In this document: positions 24,900-38,000 of the stretch, in pieces
Position numbering within the stretch: position 1 is the stretch's first letter
Layout: every line of letters begins with the position of its first letter
From: Pteria penguin
Taxonomy: Eukaryota; Mollusca; Bivalvia; Pterioida; Pteriidae
Direction: 5' to 3'
DNA length: 64,000 bases
NCBI GenBank assembly: GCA_035048485.1
Contig: CM068587.1
Span: forward strand, 54,758,501-54,822,500
Program-made: the position numbers and the translations under genes
Notes under the pieces: generated by a model
Database searches by the model: none
Told to the model about the DNA's origin: nothing
The model's input: the letters and a program-made list of their open reading frames with translations, nothing else

Positions 24900-25835
24900 T
24901 CGAAAAACTTTCGGTAAATTTTACAGATTTCAGGCATTTTATCTAGATTTGGAAATGTGACTTTTCAACAATACCTATCCAGCGAAATTTCCCTTCTTAC
25001 CTTCTACGGTGATCTAGTGTATAAACTAAGGAGGGTCAAAGGTTCCGAAAATTTCATATCAGCGGTTTCTAAAATAATTATACGCCTTCGACATCGACAG
25101 TATGACCATATTCTTGTATTGGGTCCCTCTACAGTCCAATGCAGATTTGCGCGTTGCACGGTGACTAACAGGGTGGTGGGGACTCTACGATGGGCCTTGT
25201 CCAAACTATTTCAGAGGAGACAAGGTCCTGTGGGCCGTTTCACAAAGAATCATACGCACGATTTTTTACGTACGTACAACAAAAATTTTTTAAGTCTTAA
25301 GGAATTTTTTGTGCGTACGGAAAATATTGTATGTATGATTCCTTGTGAAATGGCCCTCTGATTTTTGCCCCTCTGGCTGTTAGTCGGAAATCCTATTGAC
25401 CAAGAATCTGATCTCCCATACAGACGGGCAGAACACGGTTTATTTATGTTGATGTCGCCTTACATATCTTTGATAGCAATATATTATTCTAGAAACCTTC
25501 TGTGCGTAATAAAATTTTGATGACCTCTCCTGTTGAGAAACTTGTTGATCCTTGTTCTCTATATGGAGGATAATTTATAAATTTTTAATGTGTTTCCTTT
25601 GATGTGCTGCTTTTGCGGTAAATGGGTAGGCGGGCGCCCGTAAACTGGTTAACCACACCAATTGAGTGACGTTTGTTACTTCAATTAACCGCAGCACAAT
25701 CGAATTTTTTTGTAATGTTGTTTATTTCTGTGTAATCTTTTACTATTATCATGTTTTGTGTGCATGTCCTTGGTGATTTGTGTCATACAGCTTTGTCAGA
25801 TGTCTTCTGTTTTCTTTTTATTATATCATATCATT
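24900..25835 (+). mobile_element. Penelope-like element, 5'-truncated, with nested MITE
   Basis: The plus frame encodes parts of the same C-terminal region as the copy at 61,804-62,280: SRFGNVTFQQYL, FYGDLVYKLRRVKGS, then LGPST. It then runs through TVTNRVVGT into LSKLFQRRQGP. The frame is interrupted by a fold-back element at 25,232-25,356. The 3' part includes the GAGAAACTTGTTGATCCTTG block and ends with the GTCAGATGTCTTCTGTTTTC motif. RT catalytic domain absent. Dead copy. Confidence 0.75.
25232..25356. mobile_element. Fold-back MITE, 125 bp, inside a Penelope-like copy
   Basis: The ends are GGGCCGTTTCACAAAGAATCATAC and a near-perfect inverted copy (GTATGATTCCTTGTGAAATGGCCC). Related Penelope-like copies lack this stretch at the matching position. 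No convincing target-site duplication. Confidence 0.75.
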
Positions 25836-26495
25836 TTAATATTACTTCAATATCCATATGGCGACCACAGACGTACAGACGTATGTAAAAATTAATGGAA
25901 TGACTTAATAACCTCATCTTGAGGTCTTATGTCACAATCTACTGCCATATTTACATTGCTTGATATGTTACTCGTACCGATGTCGAGGGGCTTGATAAAT
26001 ATATCAATAAACAAACCCTGAAGTGTTCACTCACAACGCATAAGATTATTCAAAGCATTTTTCTTGTGCCTCTTCTTAACCCGTATCAATACATCTTGTG
26101 TGTACATGTAATTGGTGAACAAAACAATTATAAGTAAGAAATTTCGTTACTGTTCATTTTGAGCTTTTCTACAAAAATGACTCAGTGTATGAAATCTGAA
26201 CGCTTAAAACACCAAAGGAACGGTTAATTATAATCATTGTAATAGTACTTGTTCGATCTTAAGTCGATGCCAGAAATCTGTAAATAGTTTTCTTGAAATA
26301 TCTGTAGACAGCAATAGAGAACATCCATTAATTAGGATACCAAATTGTAAAGAATGAAGCTTTTTCCAAAACAGATCTCGTGTGAATACAAAAATTGTTA
26401 AAACATTTTTACCGATACAAATGTTGATATCTCCTATAAGTACGCAATATATATTTATTTATATTATACCCTGTATCAGTGGTGAGGTACATGTA

Positions 26496-26563
<68 letters not shown>

Positions 26564-28900
26564 CGATGATGATGATAGTGACGACGACAACGACGACGAT
26601 GATAACGATGATGGTGGTGATGATGATGACATTGATGGTGCAGGCTGTGGTGACGGTGACCATCATCATTACCATTATCATTATTAATATCATTATTAAT
26701 ATTATCATCGTCATGCTATCGTCGTCATCATTAATTACTGAAACTGACTGTACCTTATCGACACCACATGTATCCTTTGAAGTTTGTAGAGTAAGACAAA
26801 GTTATCTCATTGTATAATCGCTGAGTGTATGTTATATCTTTACGCGGTCATGGATTAGGATGACGTTTGATATATCAGCTACTTGACTTTACCTATTGAA
26901 TATAAGTTTGCATCTGTATTGGGTAAATATTGTTGTTATATACCATCGAGCTTGTGGGTACACACAATGTAAGATAATTGGTTTTATTTTGCCTTGTTTT
27001 GAGGGGTTTTAATTAACGGGAGGTTGTTTTTGTTGCTCCTTTTCTTTTCATTTGTTTTTCATTCTGTTTATGTTTTAGGATTCTTTAAAAGCGGGAGGGA
27101 GTTGCATTTCTTCTTCTTCTTCTTCTTCTTTTTCGTTATAGATTGGCAGAACAAAATAGATGTAATTCAGGATATATTTTCGCACTTTGGCGATTGTTAA
27201 ACTTCCTCCGTCGGTGTTGCATAAGCTGACGATATTGCCTGTCTTCATTCAATTATATAACGGATCGGTATGCTGATGAATAAAGCCAATTCCCCCAAAA
27301 CCAATGAAATCAAATGGCATACAAAATCAGCAAAACGGAAAGTTAAATAGAAAACAAACCAAAGAGCATCTACTTGGGTGTAAGTGAACCTCTCACCGGG
27401 AGTGAGATCAGGCTGCTGGGGATAAAAGGCCCTCTACCACTGTCACTTACGTCCTGTAGGGTTGCTCATATTATCATTGGTGTGGCATATATTCCTTTAC
27501 TCACAAATATCAATATATCAGAAAAACGTTATAACTAATAAATAACATTAATTAAATCTTTTATGCGTATAGGCGTTTTTTTTTTTTTATTATTATTATT
27601 ATTATTTTTAGACAAAACCTATTTAAAATGCTCGTCCTCTGTGTAACATAAAATCGTTAATGTGCGAAGTCCGTCCCGATACAAACATCGGCTTAGCACC
27701 TCCATCAACGGATATAAAGCATGGTTCATACGTAGTATGCATTATTAGCAATGTGGAGACAGTGGCATTAGATGTCTTTCTCCAAAACAAGAGTAAGAAA
27801 ACCTTCAGTCAGCTTAGGTAACTCATCCTTGTTCATACTACCAACCTAAGACTTGGTTACCAAGGGCCAAGAAAGAACTAACAGACAAATTGTAAATTTT
27901 GAGCTCCTGAAATAATAAAAAAAAACCATTGGTGGTGAGTCCTTTAGTTAAACACCCCTTTCCGGGACCCAACTTACTTGACACTATCGGTACTAAATTT
28001 TCACTTTAATGTTATAACTTAGTACATACCACGTGATAAATAAAACTCAAAACAGAAAATGCACTTAATTATTCCAAATTGGTTTTTTATTTATTATTTC
28101 TTTAATGAGTACAGGAAATTTCATTATTATTTTTGCCACTGTTGTTGTTTGTTACGGTTTTTTTTGGGGGGGGGGGAGTGGTTTTTTGGGGGGGGTTGGG
28201 GTGGGGTTATTTTTCATTTATTCATTTATTTATTTTTTATTTTTTTGGACAACCAAATATTACGACTTAAAACCAAAGTCAAAACTAGTAAACCAGTAAA
28301 ACGGATATAACCATTTATAACCTTACTCTTAAGTTTTGACGAAGTGCACTTGCAACTTCTAACATGTACTAGTTCGACCCCAGAATTATCTATACAACAT
28401 GTGATGTACATGTACCTCGTAAAAGACATCTCACTGCTTCAGACGGATCCGTTCGTGAGTCTTAATTTCTGTGCATAAATACCGTCACTATATAGGCGAT
28501 CAGTCTCGACATAAAATAGTCATATATACACCCACCCACCCTAGAACCCTAGACCATATGCAGGAATGCTAAAATTATAACAAAATACACCATTGATATC
28601 ACTAATATTATTTTAGATAGTACGGTTAGTCCAAATACTTACAAGTATGGGAAAAAAAAGAAATTTGAATTATATTATTGTAACCAAGGTAATCAATGCT
28701 ATTTATCCCATGTGTTTATCTGAAGAAATCTCCACTCTATGATAACTGTCCACACTTGTCCTTCATTCTGTACATGCATGTCATAAAATGAAAGGAATCC
28801 AACAGATGCGTTTGCGTGAAAACTGGCAATATAATATATATGCAAATTGTGTATTGAAAAGATTTTGCGCTGATCTAAAAAGGTCTTCAGTACTGTAGAT
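25836..28900. other. Intergenic stretch with microsatellites
   Basis: No gene recognised. Contains GAT repeats (26,496-26,640), TTC repeats (27,110-27,132), a TTA repeat with a T-run (27,578-27,607) and a G-run (28,160-28,198). Open frames across these are low-complexity artefacts. Confidence 0.6.
26496..26640. repeat. (GAT)n trinucleotide microsatellite
   Basis: About 25 uninterrupted GAT units, then an imperfect tail (GAC/GAT/GGT). It produces poly-Asp, poly-Met and poly-Ile open frames on both strands that are not genes. Confidence 0.95.
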
Positions 28901-29009
28901 ATGTGTTTACAATTCCCCTACTGAATATCGTTAAATAGTGTGGATAAATCTTAAATTCTGTTTGGTAGTACTTTCTTATTTAAATTTCAAATTACTAATT
29001 TTATACAAA

Positions 29010-32000
29010 ATGTTTCCAAATTTACTTTGGACAGTCTTTGTTTTCATTTTCACGTTTGTAAACTTGGCGAGGAACCATGAGATTTCGGATGCCTTGATAC
29101 AAGAAGCTTTCAGATTTGGTGAGGAGTGTTTGGAGAAATTTCACCAAGAAAGTCACCGTTTTAAAGGTAAAATGTTTCGTATTTATCAGTTTATTTTTAT
29201 TAATTGAATGAATGATTGTATGATGGATTGGTAGATTAATTTAATGATTGATCGATTGATTGATTAACATATTTATCCATTTTTTTTTTATTTGGCTTTT
29301 TAAAATCAAAATGAAAGAACTATTTGAGACACTGAATTGAAGCATCAACAGACACTGCAATATTTTTTTCCGTGTATACATTGTTGTAAGGTATTTAAAA
29401 ACAACTGGGTATACTGCAAGATAACCTTGAGAGAGAGAGGGTGGGGGAGAGAGTATGATGAAAAAAGATTAATAAACTTGTGGGTAAAAATGTATAAACC
29501 TATGTACCCAAAACATTCATGAATATTCTGCAAAAGGATTCAAATACTCTCATCTTTGTCGATTTTTATTACACTACGATTGTGATAATCTGATAAAAAA
29601 AAACAAAGCAAAACAAACAAACAAAACAAAAACGTGCGCATTATTGGCGAAACAATCATGGTGTGGTGTTATCTGCCACCACTAAACACTGGCACCACCA
29701 TATTGCATTATTATGGAATAATCCTGGTTTGGTGTTATCCTCCACCACTTAACACTGGCCACCACCACATAGGTTAAATAACCTTGGTTTGGTGTTATCC
29801 TCCACCACTTAACACTGACCATCGCAATATAGGTGAAACAATCTTAGTGTGTGTTTGTCACCACCACTTAACACTGGTACACACAATATAGGAGAAATAA
29901 CTCTAGTATGGTGTTATCTTCCACCACTAAACATTGGCTGCCACCATATAACTCGTGGCATGTGAGAGGCCTCTCACAGGTCGGTGGTATTCTGCAAGGA
30001 ATTCTGATATCTTCAAATACACAACACTGAAAGTCAAATATAACAGTAAAACAAATGATGGTGCCTCCTCAAACAAACGATGATGTATTTCCAGATGCCG
30101 ACGCTACGATTACGTCAGAGCACGGCTGCGCTTGGAGTCATGACGCATTCGTCAACGGTCCCTTTGACGCAACGCAGCGACAGCCGTCTCATGCTATAAA
30201 ATCCTTGTATGCCACCACAAAACTTCTTCAGAGGTAAGGTTTTCTTTCAAAGATAACCACATTATGGTATAGGCGGTCTGCTGAGGCCATTCGGAACCGT
30301 GGCATTGTTCTTTTTTTTTTTTTTTCGGTCCGGTCTATAGGTTGGCGATATTCGTATGTCTGTCTGTTAACATTTTGATTTAAGTTTCTGTGTTGAAGCA
30401 AAATCTCGGCAGCTAAGAGAGGTATAAATATGATATTTCACACAACGGTTCTATATGACTAGTGCTATCAAATTATGCCATGTCTTTGACTTTGACCTGC
30501 TTTTAAGAAACTTTAACTTTGGCTATATATTTTTTCAATCAATAAGGATAGGGCTTTGATACTTTACACATTGGTTTTGAACTTGCTGTGCAATCCGGCC
30601 ATACTGTCTCGATACCCTGATTAACTGAATCTGACGCTAAGAACTTCCTTAAATTATGGTGTCTTCTTTTAAATTATGGTGTCTTCTTTTAAATTCAGTT
30701 TAAACATTAGCTTACAAGAGTTGCAGTTAATCCCTGGAATCTGCGACATCTACCAAGAGCAATTAAAGACACCACCTACTCCCTCGATTACCTGCCAAGG
30801 TGACGCCCTGAAGTGGCGTACCATCGACGGCTCCTGTAACAACCTGAAGAATCCTGAGTGGGGAATGACGGGATTGCCCCAAATACGAGTGCTGCCACCT
30901 GCTTACGAAGACGGTAAATCTGAAAGTGGCAATGTGTGGGATATTTTGTTTACATTATCAAACTTTTTATACGACCTGAGTGAGACACTGTTGGATACAG
31001 TATAATCTTACATAGAGAGTACTTCAAGTACATTTTATAACTGTTTTTCTAATTCTTTTGTTTTTCTTCTTCTTCTTTTCTTTTCTTTTACCCACATTCT
31101 ACAGGTTTCCGTTATTTCTGTGTAAAAGAAATGTATCAATAATTTTTTTTTTGTTTTTGTTTTATAAGACCATAACCTTTAAAATAATTGTGCCCCACCT
31201 TGATTATCACTTTCAAAATATCAAATAATGGGTGTAAATAACAGTTTATCTAAAAATAAATATCATACATATTTAGTGTATAATTCATTCTCAATAAGTT
31301 ATTTGATAAAAAAAACAATATATTTTTGAAGAAGTTGCGAAGCAAATTACCCTTGTGTATCCTCCCAAACATTTGACGTCATACGTGGCTTGACGATATA
31401 CCTTTACTTACATGCAGGTATCCTCCCAAACATTTGATGTCACACGTGTCTTGACGATCTACCTTTACTTACATGTAGGTATTCAGCATCCAAGGTGTAG
31501 AGGAGTGGATGGCAGTCCTCTTCCCAACCCCAGGCAGATCAGTAACCGGCTCCTTAGCTCACAGGCTGGTCAAGCTGACCAGAAGGACAATACCCGAACC
31601 ATCACTTACATGCACTTTGGACAGTTACTGGACCACGACTTGAGCCTTACACCTGTTCTCAGAGGCATGTAAAATTGATCCATATGAGTAGAGACGTGAA
31701 AAGGTTAATAAAGAATATCTAGTTACCGTATTCTCCGTGTGTGGTTCTGGCATAATAGTCTGTTTATCTCGAGCACGTGAGGCTGTTGGTTCGAACATCA
31801 ACAATGGCTCGCATGTATCATGAACACGTACTTCAGATGACACCTTAAAATCCGAGGCCTTCCGTAACGGTGCATGTTTGAACGCGGAACCTCTCTTGCC
31901 GCTTTATCAATGTCTGCAGCAAAGATCTAAAGCGGCCAGATGCTGGCGCTAACATGTCAACGTCGAGGTGAGATCGGACGGAAGTCTCAGTAATATTGTA

Positions 32001-35000
32001 CACAGTTTCACCAATGACAGCGATCAAACTGTTGCCCTTTGGTCAACTTCAAAGTGAGATATGAGGGAAGTCTCACTAGTGCTGTATCAGGGTCCGGCAA
32101 CATAAACTGAGAAAATATATGAGGGAAGTCTCACTAGTGCTGTATCAGGGTCCGGCAACATAAACTGAGAAATACTTAAGTCATAATTTCAAATTCTTTT
32201 ATGAAACAATAAAATAATAACTGGGATTTGGATTTTATTGTGTTTTATTCTCTCGATAAACAGAATTAAACCATTCTGCATGACAATTAATATGAACGTT
32301 TGATAATGGAATAAATTAGAATTAAATGATTGACTTAAGTATTTTCTCAGCTTATAACGTCGGACCCTGTTATCCGCATCTCTCGTTTTAGAGTAGATAT
32401 TTTGGGTTTGCATCGGTCTCTTTTATTGTCTTTAGTGTGATATTACATTTTTCTATTTATAAATATATTTCACAGGAGAGCATGGGGAGTCATTAGACTG
32501 CTGTAACGCTGATAAAGGAAGGTAACTCTGTATACCACAGTTTGTTTAAATCTGTATAGTATTATACTGTTATCAAAATGGTATGAACAATAACCGTATT
32601 ATTGTCAGGAAACTCGGACAATCGGAACACTATCGCCATTTATTACTTACCTGCGTGCGGAAATGGACGAGTTGTTACGATTGCGAACTTAGATTGTCAT
32701 TTTGATACCTTCTCTATCGAGTCCGGCGCCATAAACTGAGAAAAGTCATAATTTCAAAATCTTCTATTGAACAATGAATCAATAACTTAGATTTGGATTT
32801 TATTGGGTTTTTAATCTATCGATAAACAGAATTAAACCATTCTGCATGACAATTTATTTGAACATTTGAAAATGGAATAAATGAAAATGAAATAATTGAC
32901 TCAAGCATTTTCTCAGTTTATGGCGCTGGACACAGAAATGTTTAATTATAGATTCACACGGCCACTTAAATAGTCTTTATATATTAATGTTCAATTTCAA
33001 TGTCATTTAAGACGACATCGGCCAGAAAGGAATCTTAGCTTCGCTCTTCGCAATTTTCACCTTTCGATTAGATTTACAATGTAATTGATCAATCGCGATC
33101 CTAGCAGTATTACTATGGTCAGATTAAGACATACTCATTATAATGCTAAAGTGTTATAATGCGCTTGCTTTTCATTTTCTAAACGTCTTTTCAATATGTC
33201 ATCTTTAATTTCGAAAACAAAAGGCTAAGTTGATTTTTTTTTTCTCCACAGAATGGAATGTATGTCCATTAGAGTTCCCGAAGGTGACCCAAATTTCTCA
33301 TCGCAAAGCTGTATCGACTTTGTACGATCAAAACCAACGGTGATGCCAGGACCAAGTGAGTACACAGTACAAATGACCATATTATTTCCATCGGGGGAAA
33401 AGGGTGAGGGGAGGGGTAAGCATCTGATGTCAAAACTATTGTGACGTCATTCAGTTCCTTTGAAAGCGTCAGTTTTCCTTTCATTAGCTTGATTTTAAAT
33501 CGGTTTCCATTGATTTTGTTTAGCCGAAGGGTAGATAACTCTTGTGTATGAAATGACCAAATACTGCACATCATGTACATTAGGACTGGATTAATTTACT
33601 AGAGAACGTCAAAATGTAAATGACGAAAAAATCTTAGTTTCAGTTCTCAAATAATCATATCCAAAATTTTATATGGTCATGTGGGACGGATCATTAAAAA
33701 ATGAGAAAATCCTTGTATATATGAGTATAACTTTGGATTTTATATTTCATGGCTTCAGGTTGGAGAGATCAGCTGAATGATATCACCTCTTACATAGATT
33801 GTTCCTTTCTATATGGTTCAGCAACCGGGAAGCACCAGTCTCTGATGACCTCGAAGAAAGGTAACATCTTTCATATATAATGATTTGGGGGGTTTTTTTG
33901 TTTTTTTTTTGGGGGGGGGTTGAAAAGGGGAGGGGGTGAGTGAGTAGCGGTTGTTCTGTTTTGTTTTGTTTTAAGTCTGCACCAACCTATTCTTTTTATA
34001 TATTTAATCTGTCGACCTGGGCATGATATTGAAGAAAAACTAAGTCATCCACAAAGTTTGATACTTCTTAAAACATGAGGTCACCAGAGAACCTTCTTAA
34101 GTGGAGATCTCTATCCACTCTCTAACCCACTTATACACAAACACATAGGCCAGCCCCCTCCCATGTATTGTGTGTTTGAGTTTTATTTATTGTTTCAATT
34201 ATATATTTATTGTGTTTTTTCTGTGTGGGGTGTATTCTTTATTATGGAGATAAAAGATACAAACGACAACATTAACAGCAACCAAAAACACTAATAATGA
34301 TAAATAAGAAATAAATTAAAAACAAAACAAAACAAAACCTCCTCAAATTTGAAAATATTGTGTTCTTATATTAGAAAATTATTTTAAAACATTATTTCTA
34401 AATTTGTAGTTCAACGTTCTAACGTAGATTTGTTGGGAAAATATAAGAACTGCACTAGTAATAAGTGTTATGAGTTCAAGATAGATAATTGTGTTCCTTG
34501 AATTTATAACCTGCATTAATAACAATACTTTCATGTAGGAAGGATGAGAATGGCAGATCATGGTCTTCTCCCACAAGGACCAGATGGCGCTTGTAGGAAT
34601 CCAGGGGAATGTGTTCTCGCGGGTGAGGAGATAAGTAGATCATACGTTACTGTATCTCATTGTATAGCGTTACTATGGATACACTAAGTCTGTTAAAGTT
34701 TTAGGAAATAATCTTACCATGATGTATCCATACCAGAGTTATATTTCTTATCGGAAAGATGCGATTCCTTGTGAATCATTAACATCATGCGATTCCTCGT
34801 GAATCATTAACATCTTACGATTCCTTGTGAATCATTAACATCATACGATTCCTCGTGAATCATTAACATCATACGATTCCTTGTGAATCATTAACATCTT
34901 GCGATTCCTCGTGAATCATTAACATCATACGATTCCTCGTGAATCATTAACATCATACGATTCCTCGTGAATCATTAACATCATACGATTCCTCGTGAAT

Positions 35001-38000
35001 CATTAACATCATACGATTCCTCGTGAATCATTAACATCATACGATTCCTCGTGAATCATTAACATCATACGATTCCTTGTGAATCATTAACATCTTGCGA
35101 TTCCTCGTGAATCATTAACATCATACGATTCCTCGTGAATCATTAACATCATACGATTCCTCGTGAATCATTAACATCATACGATTCCTTGTGAATCATT
35201 AACATCTTGCGATTCCTCGTGAATCATTAACATCATACGATTCCTTGTGAACCATTAACATCATACGATTCCTCGTGAATCATTAACATCATACGATTCC
35301 TCGTGAATCATTAACATCATACGATTCCTTGTGAATCATTAACATCATACGATTCCTCGTGAATCATTAACATCATACGATTCCTCGTGAATCATTAACA
35401 TCATACGATTCCTTGTGAATCATTAACATCTTGCGATTCCTTGTGAATCATTAACATCATACGATTCCTTGTGAATCATTAACATCATACGATTCCTCGT
35501 GAATCATTAACATCATACGATTCCTCGTGAATCATTAACATCATACGATTCCTTGTGAATCATTAACATCTTGCGATTCCTTGTGAATCATTAACATCAT
35601 ACGATTCCTTGTGAATCATTAACATCATACGATTCCTCGTGAATCATTAACATCTTGCGATTCCTCGTGAATCATTAACATCATACGATTCCTTGTGAAT
35701 CATTAACATCATACGATTCCTTGTGAATCATTAACATCATACGATTCCTTGTGAATCATTGACATCATGCGATTCCTCGTGAATCATTAACATCATACGA
35801 TTCCTTGTGAATCATTAACATCTTGCGATTCCTCGTGAATCATTAACATCATACGATTCCTCGTGAATCATTAACATCTTGCGATTCCTTGTGAATCATT
35901 AACATCATACGATTCCTTGTGAATCATTAACATCATACGATTCCTCGTGAATCATTAACATCATACGATTCCTCGTGAATCATTAACATCATACGATTCC
36001 TCGTGAATCATTAACATCTTGCGATTCCTCGTGAATCATTAACATCATACGATTCCTCGTGAATCATTAACATCATACGATTCCTCGTGAATCATTAACA
36101 TCATACGATTCCTTGTGAATCATTAACATCATACGATTCCTTGTGAATCATTAACATCATACGATTCCTCGTGAATCATTAACATCATACGATTCCTCGT
36201 GAATCATTAACATCATACGATTCCTCGTGAATCATTAACATCATACGATTCCTCGTGAATCATTAACATCATACGATTCCTCGTGAATCATTAACATCTT
36301 GCGATTCCTCGTGAATCATTAACATCTTGCGATTCCTCGTGAATCATTAACATCATACGATTCCTCGTGAATCATTAACATCATACGATTCCTCGTGAAT
36401 CATTAACATCATACGATTCCTCGTGAATCATTAACATCTTGCGATTCCTCGTGAATCATTAACATCTTGCGATTCCTCGTGAATCATTAACATCATACGA
36501 TTCCTCGTGAATCATTAACATCATACGATTCCTCGTGAATCATTAACATCATACGATTCCTCGTGAATCATTAACATCTTGCGATTCCTCGTGAATCATT
36601 AACATCTTGCGATTTCTTGTGAATCATTAACATCTTGTACTTTCTATTTTAGGAGATGCGAGATCAAATGTAGCTAAGGGATTAACGACACTTCATACAG
36701 TGATGCTTCGTTATCACAATAAAGTTGCCGGCACACTGGCACAGCTCAATCCCAAGTAATCTGCAAGTCTTTTGTTTTGTTTTGTTTTGTTTTTTGGTTT
36801 TGGTTTTTTTTTTTTTTTTCTTTTCCTTTTTTTTTTTTCTTATCTTTTTTTTTTTTTTTCTTTTTCTTTTTTAAGTCACTCTTTCAATATTTTACCAGAG
36901 AAGGTTTCACTGAAGGCAGGCTATATTATAGAGTGTATGCACGTTGACTAGAACATAGAACTTTAGTCAATATAAAGGACATTTCCCTAGATCCCTTTGG
37001 TCAAAATGCTATGAAACGAGTCAAAATTGATATGCAGTAACTGGTCAAGATCTGGAGGCTAATCCCTAAATTCTGCTGACTTCTAACAAACCATACATAT
37101 ATAGGGGTGGGCGCCTAGGATCCCCTTTTGGGTAGTAATCTTCACGTACCAAGTAAAACAGACGGAACACGTTGTAATTCTTCTATCGAATTTCAAGGAC
37201 TTTTCCAAAACCTACGTGCACTATTTATGGCTAAAAGTGCTGCTTTCAATAATAGAATAAAATTATATGAAAATTAATAGTTCTACCGAAAGCGTAGTAA
37301 TTGACGACTGAATTGTTTCGGTAATTGATTATGAAGAAGGACATTCTCTACCCAGAGTTATCGCTCCTTACTCTCGCTTATATGACTTTAGCGAACGAGC
37401 TCTGGGTAGAGAGTGGAAGAAGGGATGCGTTTACATTGCTTTTTTGTTTATCAGTTTATCAGTTTATTACGTCACGTCAATCTCATTTCACTCATACAAT
37501 GGCAGCATTCTGCATGACGCATTTCACTCATACAATGGATGTCCTCTGCATGACGCATTTCACTCATACGATGGCGGTACTCTGCATGACGCATTTCACT
37601 CATACAATGGATGTCCTCTGCATGACGCATTTCACTCATACGACGGCGGCACTCTGCATGACGCATTTCACTCATACGATGGCGGCACCCTGCACGACGC
37701 ATTTCACTTATACGACGGCGGCACTCTGCATGACGCATTTCACCCATACGATGGAGGCAACCTGCATGACGCATTTTACTCATACGATGGCGGCACTATA
37801 CACGACGCATTTCACTCATGCGGCACTCTGCATGACGCATTTAAACCATACGATGGATGTCCTCTGCATGACGCATTTTACTCATACGATGGCGGCACTC
37901 TGCACGACGCATTTCACTCATACGATGGCGGCACTCTGCATGACGCATTTCACCCATACGATGGAGGCAACCTGCATGACGCATTTCACTTACACGATTG

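Noticed and set aside
26382..26817. Poly-Asp, poly-Met and poly-Ile frames
   Set aside because: GAT microsatellite read in different frames.
28938..29009. Upstream in-frame ATG for the peroxidase
   Set aside because: It would add 24 residues of mostly hydrophobic sequence before a complete signal peptide; the ATG at 29,010 has the better context.
34757..36635. CRISPR-like regular repeats of 28 bp
   Set aside because: No spacers between repeats and a eukaryotic intron; a minisatellite.
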